Shown in pieces: positions 6,829 to 12,568 of a stretch of DNA of 12,568 bases. Both the position numbers and the translations under genes were made by a program. Within the stretch, counting starts at the first letter, position 1. Each line of letters opens with the position of its first letter. Under the pieces are notes generated by a model, which saw only the letters and a list, made by a program, of their open reading frames with translations, was not told where the DNA came from and did not search any database. This DNA comes from JAEYFP01 sp047602645 (GTDB taxonomy: Bacteria; Bacillota; Clostridia; Lachnospirales; Lachnospiraceae). The stretch lies in contig JASGGU010000095.1 in NCBI GenBank assembly GCA_047602645.1, forward strand, positions 1 to 12,568. Direction: 5' to 3'.

Positions 6829-7971
6829 TCACTTTCTGTGTACCCGCACGGTTTTCTTTGCGGCACTCCTCCTGTATAAGCACAGGCACAGCCATAAAAA
6901 CAGCAGCATCAGCAAAGCGCCGGTACAGTCAATCAGCACATCCGTATTGCTTCCGTGCCGACCGCTCACACCGGTCTGGTACCACTCGTCAAAAATGGCA
7001 ACGAACAGTACAAGCAGCTCTGTTATGAGAAAGGTCCAGCCCGCCTTCAGCCTGCGGCAGTATAAAAATACCGCCGCACTGAGCGCAAGAAGTGCATATT
7101 CCGTCATATGCGCGCCTTTTCTCACATAGAGCTCATAGCTGTCCGCTGCGGCTGCCACTTCCTCATAGGTCATATCAAGTGAAAACATCCGATTGATAAT
7201 TCGTACTATTTTTTCCGTTACGATTCCGCTCAAATTGGCGGAAATCTCTCCGGTATCCGATGAAAATCCGAAAATAACCAGCAGCATGACAGCCATCGGC
7301 AAAAGCTGAATTCCAACCAAGGCTGCCCGGCTGAAAAACAGGCTCCACGCGTTGCTGTAGCCTCCCGGATGTGATGCCAGATGGAGCAGTGTTTCCTCTC
7401 TCGCACGCCGTCTGAGGGCAAGCAGGCTATAATAAAACAATACAAATACAAGATAACCTGCAAAGGCTCCGATTGTATTCAGCAAAATATCATCAAGCTC
7501 AAAAAATCCGCGGGCCGTAAGCAATTGGGTAAGCTCTATCAACATGCTCGTAATAAATGCCATCAGTACAAGGCTCCACCATTGTCTGAAAAATCTCCAC
7601 AGCACAGGCACCAGAATTCCAAACGGAAGAAACAGTAATATATTTTCCACGGCATTCAGGCCCAGCCTGCCATTTCTAATCAATGTACTGAACAGCACAA
7701 GATTGACATAGCCGGTCCTGCTGCCTGCCTCTCTCCCGGAAAGCGTGAGCGAAATCAAATAGGAAAAATAGATACTGAATACTGTAAAAACACAGATCCG
7801 AAAACAAATGAGCCAAAACGGATATCTGCTCTGTTTCTTTTTTTTTCTGACCGCATTTGCCAAAACAGCGGCAGCCGTATAAAAAGCGGCGCCTGCCATC
7901 CCGAATGACAGCGCCTGCTCCCAATACACCTGAAACGCCTCCCATATATCCTTTAAAGCCGAAAACAGCAT
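6829..7971 (-). CDS. Integral membrane protein with two VanZ-like domains
   Basis: This 380-residue protein has many hydrophobic helices and appears to join two VanZ-type domains of different subtype. The first (about residues 55-178) contains NILLFLPFGILVP (N110, LPFG 115-118), IELTQ (145-149) and the ELDDILLNTIGAF motif (158-170), the classical VanZ pattern. The second (about 225-365) carries FSSD (236-239), RKGAHMTEYALL (284-295), DEWYQT (328-333), GRHGS and DVLID (344-348). The founding VanZ protein gives low-level teicoplanin resistance by an unknown mechanism; most relatives are uncharacterised membrane proteins. Single-domain VanZ proteins have about 150-200 residues, so this length supports a tandem fusion. 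ATG 7971 has an AGAGGAG site at the ideal distance. A Lys-rich loop (43-46) follows the first helix. A role in the envelope would fit the ugd-uxs neighbour but is inferred. Confidence 0.85.
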   Translation of the reverse strand: MLFSALKDIWEAFQVYWEQALSFGMAGAAFYTAAAVLANAVRKKKKQSRYPFWLICFRICVFTVFSIYFSYLISLTLSGREAGSRTGYVNLVLFSTLIRNGRLGLNAVENILLFLPFGILVPVLWRFFRQWWSLVLMAFITSMLIELTQLLTARGFFELDDILLNTIGAFAGYLVFVLFYYSLLALRRRAREETLLHLASHPGGYSNAWSLFFSRAALVGIQLLPMAVMLLVIFGFSSDTGEISANLSGIVTEKIVRIINRMFSLDMTYEEVAAAADSYELYVRKGAHMTEYALLALSAAVFLYCRRLKAGWTFLITELLVLFVAIFDEWYQTGVSGRHGSNTDVLIDCTGALLMLLFLWLCLCLYRRSAAKKTVRVHRK

Positions 7972-8045
7972 AATATTCTCCTCTGTGGCGATAAATTTTC
8001 CAGAACACTCTTTTGAATTATTATTGTTCCCACATTGATAGATTA

Positions 8046-8074
8046 ATCATACCATCGCGGCATCCGTCACGCAA
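8046..8074 (-). promoter_or_regulatory. Possible promoter of the VanZ-type gene
   Basis: On the minus strand TTGCGT (8069-8074) and TATGAT (8046-8051) are 17 bases apart, with a leader of about 70 bases to ATG 7971. The -35 has only three consensus bases but the -10 has five. The terminator at 8163-8192 separates this gene from the one upstream, which makes an own promoter necessary. Confidence 0.55.
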
Positions 8075-8162
8075 TCACCTGCTTATTTTTTGTTTCCTTG
8101 AGCAGAACGTTTGCCTATGCAACCTCGTGCCTAGTGCAGATGACAAGATTATTCCTATGCAG

Positions 8163-8192
8163 AAAAAGCGGAGTCGGCAATCAACCGGCTCC
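8163..8192 (-). terminator. Rho-independent terminator after the sensor diguanylate cyclase
   Basis: On the minus strand GGAGCCGG pairs with CCGACTCC (eight pairs, one G-T wobble) around the loop TTGATTG, then GC and five T residues. It begins six bases after the stop codon of the upstream gene. Confidence 0.8.
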
Positions 8193-8197
8193 AACTC

Positions 8198-10108
8198 CTA
8201 GACACGCTGGCATTTCTTAATCTTTTTCACCTCATACATCCTGCGATCGGCTTCTTCAATCGCCTCCTCAAGCTCTGACTGCCGTTCCGGCTTTGTGAGA
8301 TAAATGCCGATACTGGCTGATATTTGGTAAGAGAGCTTGTGGCTCTCGTTATAGCTTTTCATTTCCTCAAGGATTCTGCTCCGGTAGTTCTCCGCCCTAT
8401 CTTCAGATACATTTGAACTCAGTATAACAAATTCATCGCCGCCGTAACGCATTATAATTTCCCCGTGATGCTTGCAGCGCTTCAAAATTCCTGAAACAGT
8501 CTTGATAAAGCGATCACCCTCATCGTGGCCATATGTATCATTTACACACTTTAAACCATCCAGATCCAGAAATAAAAGCATGGCAATCTGATTTTTTTGA
8601 ATGCATTCCCGCCATACATAGCCTCCATACTTGTGAAAGCCAGCACGATTGTACAGTCCGGTTAGGTTATCATAGATCCAGATAGAATTCAATTTTTTAA
8701 TCATTGCACGCAGTAAATATTGTTCCCGAATTGTCTCAATTGCATTACCGATATTCATTGTCCATGTATAAAAAAGCTGATTTTCAAATGGAAATATGCT
8801 ATTCCCAATGATACAATAGCCAAAGCAGCGGTCTCGATAATGCAGCGGAGATACCGTATAAATATTTTTCCCGGATAGATTTTCCTTTAAATCCGCAATC
8901 AGAATTCCAAGGTTAATTTCACACTGCTCAATAAATTTGCTGTCGGCATATCCAAATACAAGCTCACAGTCTGTTCCGTAACCTTCGCGAAGGTAATTGT
9001 TACTTTTATCAGACAATTCATATAAGTCGACATCCTTAGGATATCCTTCCCACTCCCTGCAAAGCAGCAGATGAAAACTCTCACATCCGATATGCTGTAC
9101 ATATTTTTTCATTGCTTGTTTCAGACCGCCAAGCGTTTCCACCGTTGTCAACTCGATTGCCATTTCGCGAGTTTCCTGCATAAATCGCTCAGTACTTTCT
9201 TCCTTCTGAAAATGACTTTTTCGAAACTTAACGTTATCGATAATATCACTACAGACACAGCCGCAGCTTTCCCGCTTCATTAGCTTGGTCTCCAGAATAT
9301 AAGTATCTCCTTTTTCGATTTCACACAGCCCCCCGACCAACTTCCTGCACGCTAAATAGCCTGATTTATATTGCTCTCTTGCCACACTTGTCAGGCGAGG
9401 CTCGAAATAGCGGGCAGAGGTCTCATCGTCAAAACCGGATATGGCAACCTGTTCCGGCACAAGTATTCCCTTCTCTTGCAGATAGACATAGACACCTGTT
9501 GCCATGACGTCGTTAGAAGAAATGATTGCATCCGGAAGCTCCGATTCCGTCTCAAGAAAATACTCTGCAGCTGCTTTACCGCTTTCCTTAAGATAATTCC
9601 CTATAAAAATTCGCTTTTTCTCCACGGGAATTCCATTTTCGAAAAGCACCTCCCTGTAAGCCTCCAGGCGCTCACGCGCCTCTGCATTATCGAGCGGACC
9701 TGTGATAAAATCAATGCGTCTAAAGCCGTGATCCAAGACAAAGTGACTCACGACCTGCTTCATTGCCGTCTTATTATCAATCATGACATTGTACATGTCA
9801 GGATGATAGTATTCCAGACTAACTGCAGGCGTACCAGACCTTACAATCCGATCTGATAGGTGAGAAAGCAACTCTCCTGAGCCAATCGTGCTATTGACTA
9901 AAATGACACCATCAAATTCCGAAAAATGGGGCAAATTAAAGATATTATATTCACCCACATCATGGAGGATCGACTTTTCATAACGCCGTTCGCATGTAAA
10001 AAAGAATACATTACAGTTATTCTCCACCGCGCAATCTCTGATACCATCGGTCACCTCTGTAATCGTATTGATCGTAAGCCCGGCCACAAGCACCGCAATA
10101 TTTTTCAT
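8198..10108 (-). CDS. Soluble LacI-type ligand sensor fused to a GGDEF diguanylate cyclase
   Basis: The 636-residue protein has three parts. Residues 1-275 form a sugar-binding fold like the effector domain of LacI repressors (IAVLVAGL at the first strand, FDGVILVNS 65-73, DHGFRRIDFITGP 126-138, DAIISSNDVMATG 193-205, VAISGFDDE 221-229), without any DNA-binding domain, signal peptide or membrane helix. After RESCGCVC (279-286), residues about 300-465 look GAF-like. Residues 476-636 are a GGDEF domain with DNLTGLYNR (480-488), metal ligand D515, NDTYGH (523-528), RYGGDEF (554-560) and ASIGIY, so it should make c-di-GMP from two GTP. The inhibitory I-site RxxD is replaced by HHGE (547-550). The start has an AGGGGTG site seven bases ahead. 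Transcription is monocistronic, bounded by a promoter and a terminator. The ligand is probably sugar-like but unknown. Confidence 0.92.
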   Translation of the reverse strand: MKNIAVLVAGLTINTITEVTDGIRDCAVENNCNVFFFTCERRYEKSILHDVGEYNIFNLPHFSEFDGVILVNSTIGSGELLSHLSDRIVRSGTPAVSLEYYHPDMYNVMIDNKTAMKQVVSHFVLDHGFRRIDFITGPLDNAEARERLEAYREVLFENGIPVEKKRIFIGNYLKESGKAAAEYFLETESELPDAIISSNDVMATGVYVYLQEKGILVPEQVAISGFDDETSARYFEPRLTSVAREQYKSGYLACRKLVGGLCEIEKGDTYILETKLMKRESCGCVCSDIIDNVKFRKSHFQKEESTERFMQETREMAIELTTVETLGGLKQAMKKYVQHIGCESFHLLLCREWEGYPKDVDLYELSDKSNNYLREGYGTDCELVFGYADSKFIEQCEINLGILIADLKENLSGKNIYTVSPLHYRDRCFGYCIIGNSIFPFENQLFYTWTMNIGNAIETIREQYLLRAMIKKLNSIWIYDNLTGLYNRAGFHKYGGYVWRECIQKNQIAMLLFLDLDGLKCVNDTYGHDEGDRFIKTVSGILKRCKHHGEIIMRYGGDEFVILSSNVSEDRAENYRSRILEEMKSYNESHKLSYQISASIGIYLTKPERQSELEEAIEEADRRMYEVKKIKKCQRV

Positions 10109-10179
10109 TTTGTTTCACCCCTGTAACAAATGAAATACCCGTCAATATTCTCCATTACTATTTTTTATTGTATAAACTC

Positions 10180-10188
10180 ATTGTACCA
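10180..10188 (-). promoter_or_regulatory. Extended -10 promoter of the sensor cyclase gene
   Basis: The minus strand reads TGGTACAAT, an extended -10 element with a near-consensus TACAAT. The hexamer 17 bases upstream (TGGCAG) matches -35 poorly, which fits dependence on the TGN extension or on an activator. The leader to ATG 10108 is about 65 bases. Confidence 0.5.
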
Positions 10189-10207
10189 TACTATTTTTAC
10201 AACTGCC

Positions 10208-10227
10208 ACAGAAAATCATTTTTCTGT
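10208..10227. repeat. AT-rich hairpin overlapping the stop of the upstream gene
   Basis: ACAGAAAA and TTTTCTGT form a perfect eight-base stem around the loop TCAT. The reverse strand reads the TGA stop of the membrane coiled-coil gene within that loop. No clear T run follows on the minus strand, so it is at best a weak terminator; it also sits just ahead of the cyclase promoter. Confidence 0.45.
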
Positions 10228-11040
10228 CGCCTCCACATATTCCTTGCTGCCAAGCTCCTCCCACGCGTGCTTGTCTCCCCGGATCACTTCCTTTGTCTGC
10301 ATGTTTACGGCATAAAAGTCCATAATCCCAGTCTGAACGACATTACCTGTTTCGTCGAGCAGCTCTTTATACTGCACAAACACCTGACATTTTCCGTTTT
10401 GGGATTCTCCGTTATAGACTGCCGTGATGCTGATCTGCCGGTCAGGTGTATCCCCGAACACACCCTCTCCCTTATAAAGTATACCGTAAAAATTGCCCTT
10501 TGCATTATAGGTCGTCAGATATTTGTAACCCTCCTGCTCAAATACCGAATCGTACAGACATTTGTAAGCCCCCTCCGGTGTCGTCACGTCATCTTCAAGG
10601 TTTTTCTTTAATTCTCCCTCAAGCCGCTCCTTTTCTTCCTGAGCAGCTTCGAGTTCGGCGGCAATCTCCTCCCTCTTTTTCTCAAGCTGCTTCGTTTTAT
10701 CCTTCACCGGATATTCTGCGTTTGACAATACATCCGCTTTTTCACTCTGTTCTTCCGAAAATCTCTGTTCCTCCTGTTCTTTCTTCAAGCGCTGCTGCTC
10801 CTTCTCATATTCCTGCCTCGCTTTCCTGTCAGCTTCTTTCAGCTCGCCGCTCCGGCTCTTCACAAGAAAGAACACCCCAAACAGCAGATTCAGCAAAAGA
10901 ACCGCAATCGCCAAAGCCATCTGCAAGTATACGACTGTCCTGCGCCGCCCGCTCTGCTCTGCCACGTCTTTGTTTGCCAGAGACACAATCACTGCGCCGC
11001 ATAAAATAATCAGCAATACGAAAATAATCCAAAACACCAT
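10216..11040 (-). CDS. Membrane-anchored coiled-coil protein of unknown function
   Basis: I do not recognise this 274-residue protein. Two membrane helices lie at about residues 2-21 (VFWIIFVLLIILCGAVIVS) and 38-60 (ending NLLFGVFFLVK), joined by a short loop with three Arg (32-34). Residues 66-150 are almost entirely charged (Glu, Lys, Arg, Gln) with heptad-like spacing, broken near 104-112 by a Pro-containing segment, and should form one or two coiled coils. The last 120 residues are a compact domain beginning TTPEGAYKCLYDSVFEQEGY and rich in beta-type segments (QISITAVYNG, KCQVFVQYKELL, IMDFYAVNMQT). The start at 11040 has an AGGG site six bases ahead. Only 50 bases separate it from the GH3 gene upstream, with no clear promoter, so the two are probably co-transcribed. 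The topology cannot be fixed because both loops are basic. Confidence 0.8.
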   Translation of the reverse strand: MVFWIIFVLLIILCGAVIVSLANKDVAEQSGRRRTVVYLQMALAIAVLLLNLLFGVFFLVKSRSGELKEADRKARQEYEKEQQRLKKEQEEQRFSEEQSEKADVLSNAEYPVKDKTKQLEKKREEIAAELEAAQEEKERLEGELKKNLEDDVTTPEGAYKCLYDSVFEQEGYKYLTTYNAKGNFYGILYKGEGVFGDTPDRQISITAVYNGESQNGKCQVFVQYKELLDETGNVVQTGIMDFYAVNMQTKEVIRGDKHAWEELGSKEYVEATEK

Positions 11041-11060
11041 AAAATCCCTGCCCTTTCCAA

Positions 11061-11074
11061 ATATACCGGTATAT
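11061..11074. repeat. 14-base perfect palindrome between the GH3 and coiled-coil genes
   Basis: ATATACCGGTATAT is symmetrical over all 14 bases and lies in the 50-base gap, about 20 bases ahead of the downstream start codon. It lacks a T run and is too short for a convincing terminator. It could be a weak operator or a processing hairpin, or chance. Confidence 0.4.
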
Positions 11075-11090
11075 ATGGCAGCCCGGCTCT

Positions 11091-12568
11091 TTATTTCAAT
11101 AGGAATTCCGCCGCGTTGTCCGTTGCACTGTTTTCTCCGATGTAAATGATAAATTTGCCCTTCTCACTCTTAAAATGGTCCTCCGCCGTCGTAAAGCGCA
11201 GCATGTTCTCTGTAATCGTGAATTCCACTGTCTTCCTTTCACCGGGTGCAAGTGTGATTTTGGAAAAGCCCTTCAGCTCACGGATCGGACGCACAACACT
11301 GCCGCATAAATCTCTTACGTAAAGCTGTACCGTCTCCGTCCCCTCACGGCGGCCGGTATTTTTCACGTCTACACAAGCAGTAATCGAATCTTCGTCCGTC
11401 TCTTTAGAAAGCACATTTTTAGAAAGATGCACCTTGGAATAAGAAAACTCCGTATAGGAGAGCCCATAGCCAAACGGATAGAGTGCCTCTACCGGCGCAT
11501 CCAGGTATTTTGACTGGAAACGATTTTTCTTATTTCCGTCATAAGGTCTGCCCGTAGAAAAATGGTTGTAGGACAACGGTACCTGGCCGACGGAATACGG
11601 GAAACACATCGAAAGCCGACCGCTCGGCTCCTTCGTTCCGAATAACAAATCGCAAACCGCATGGCCGCCCTCCGTTCCCGGAAGCCAGGCAGCCATGACC
11701 GCTTTCGCCTGTTTTGTCACCTCTCTGATATCAAGCGGACGCCCATGAAACAGGACAACCACAATGTTGTCATTGACCTTGCCTACTTCCTTCAGCAGTT
11801 TGCGCTGCATCCTTGGAAGCCTGATATTCGTACGGCTTCCGCCCTCGCCGGTATGATAGGCATGCTCGCCGAGCGCCAGTACGACGATATCCGCATTCTC
11901 AGCCTCCCTGACCGCCGCCTCCAGTAAACGTTCCTCAGAAAAAGTCCGTTCTTCTTTAACAAGGCCATTGAAGCCGTACAGCTTCTCGTTCTTCTCAAAC
12001 AGATAACAGCCCTGTGCAAAGGTAATCGTATCGTTCGGTGCCAGATTAAGGAGACCGTCCTTTACCGATATGGTGTCCTTTTCCTCGGAGCACAGTGACC
12101 AAGCACCATACAGGCGTTTTTGCGTCACATACGGCCCGATGAATGCAATTCTCTTTCCTTCCTTCGGAAGCGGAAGAAGCTTTCCTTTATTTTTCAATAA
12201 TACCATCGAAGAAACCGCCGCTTCTCTTGCAAGCATCCGGTGTTCCTCGCAAAGAATCGTTTCCTTTGCTTTTTGCTCATTCGCAAACCTGTATGGATTT
12301 TCAAACAGGCCCAATTTATTTTTAAGTTCCAATACCCTCAGTACCGCCTCATCAAGCAGTTCCTCTCCGATCGTCCCATCCAGAATAAGTGCCTTCAAAT
12401 TACCGACATAGGAATTCGTACACATGTCGATATCGACACCGGCATGAAGAGCCAGCCTGGCTGCCTCTTTCTTATCCTCGGCAATTCCATGCAGAACAAG
12501 CTCCTCAATTGCTGCCCAATCGGAGATCAGCACACCTTCAAAGCCCATCTCTTTTCTTAAGATTTCCC
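11091..12568 (-). CDS. Glycoside hydrolase family 3 beta-glucosidase (N-terminus beyond window)
   Basis: About 491 residues are present and the frame stays open to the right edge (EILRKEMGFEG), so the true start is outside; GH3 enzymes of this type have about 700-800 residues. The first visible block ends the catalytic barrel with GVLISDW, whose Asp is the family nucleophile. The alpha/beta sandwich domain follows, marked by SMVLLKNKGKLLPLP, IAFIGPY, VLALGEHAYHTGEGGSR, AVMAAWLPGTEGG and GRLSMCFP. YPFGYGLSYTEF leads to a fibronectin-III-like C-terminal domain with VKNTGRREGTETVQLYV and LAPGERKTVEF. The enzyme removes terminal beta-linked sugars, usually glucose or xylose, from oligosaccharides; exact specificity cannot be told. 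Whether it is secreted is unknown because the N-terminus is missing. It is followed by the membrane coiled-coil gene, likely in one transcript. Confidence 0.93.
   Translation of the reverse strand, partial: EILRKEMGFEGVLISDWAAIEELVLHGIAEDKKEAARLALHAGVDIDMCTNSYVGNLKALILDGTIGEELLDEAVLRVLELKNKLGLFENPYRFANEQKAKETILCEEHRMLAREAAVSSMVLLKNKGKLLPLPKEGKRIAFIGPYVTQKRLYGAWSLCSEEKDTISVKDGLLNLAPNDTITFAQGCYLFEKNEKLYGFNGLVKEERTFSEERLLEAAVREAENADIVVLALGEHAYHTGEGGSRTNIRLPRMQRKLLKEVGKVNDNIVVVLFHGRPLDIREVTKQAKAVMAAWLPGTEGGHAVCDLLFGTKEPSGRLSMCFPYSVGQVPLSYNHFSTGRPYDGNKKNRFQSKYLDAPVEALYPFGYGLSYTEFSYSKVHLSKNVLSKETDEDSITACVDVKNTGRREGTETVQLYVRDLCGSVVRPIRELKGFSKITLAPGERKTVEFTITENMLRFTTAEDHFKSEKGKFIIYIGENSATDNAAEFLLK

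Noticed and set aside
8013..8201. 62-codon plus-strand frame between the VanZ-type and cyclase genes
   Set aside because: It covers the minus-strand promoter and terminator and has no ribosome site or recognisable sequence.
9371..9856. Plus-strand open frame of 161 codons opposite the sensor cyclase
   Set aside because: It lies wholly antisense to a protein with clear domains; Cys/His-rich random-like sequence and no start signals.
10446..11009. Plus-strand open frame of 187 codons rich in Pro and Ser
   Set aside because: It mirrors the Lys/Glu-rich coiled coil on the other strand; the odd composition is a by-product of that repeat-like coding.
1..12568. CRISPR array, insertion sequence, prophage or tRNA gene
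   Set aside because: No regularly spaced repeats, no transposase or integrase motifs, and no cloverleaf were seen on reading both strands.

Overview
The window looks like chromosomal DNA of an anaerobic Firmicute, most likely a gut Lachnospiraceae-type Clostridium. The reasons are moderate GC content, TTGACA/TATAAT-type sigma-A promoters, strong AGGAG/AGGGG ribosome binding sites, an efflux cassette of MarR plus MATE type, a VanZ-family protein, and a fusion of a LacI-like sugar sensor to GGDEF. No tRNA, rRNA, CRISPR array, insertion sequence or phage gene was seen. The genus is an inference from gene types, not from a marker gene.

Layout. Positions 1-1009 (minus) hold a LacI-family repressor cut by the left edge, with a perfect consensus promoter and inverted repeats at its start site. 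Positions 1088-2097 (plus) hold a decayed efflux cassette: a MarR regulator that has lost its N-terminal part, then a MATE transporter with most of its middle deleted. Positions 2121-3737 (minus) hold a TPR-type protein of unknown role. Positions 3738-4142 have no convincing protein gene but carry two plus-strand promoters, a very strong terminator and a possible small RNA or micro-ORF. Position 4143 starts a small two-helix membrane protein. Positions 4418-6728 (minus) are the ugd-uxs operon. Positions 6829-7971 (minus) encode a protein with two VanZ domains. Positions 8198-10108 (minus) encode a soluble sensor diguanylate cyclase. Positions 10216-11040 (minus) encode a membrane-anchored coiled-coil protein, and 11091 to the right edge (minus) is the C-terminal two thirds of a GH3 beta-glucosidase.

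How the genes may work together. Ugd and Uxs form a two-step route from UDP-glucose to UDP-glucuronate to UDP-xylose, so this cell probably makes a glucuronate- or xylose-containing surface glycan. No glycosyltransferase lies in the window. GH3 and the LacI regulator point to plant or host glycan use. The diguanylate cyclase could tie a cytoplasmic sugar-like ligand to c-di-GMP. A link between sugar sensing, c-di-GMP and envelope glycan is an inference from proximity only: the genes from 8198 leftward have separate promoters and a terminator between them.

The points most worth a second look are the soluble LacI-sensor/GGDEF protein with a CGCxC motif and a degenerate I-site, the double-VanZ fusion, the possible small transcript at 3842-3984, and the decayed MarR-MATE cassette whose broken end lies inside the lacI-type promoter.
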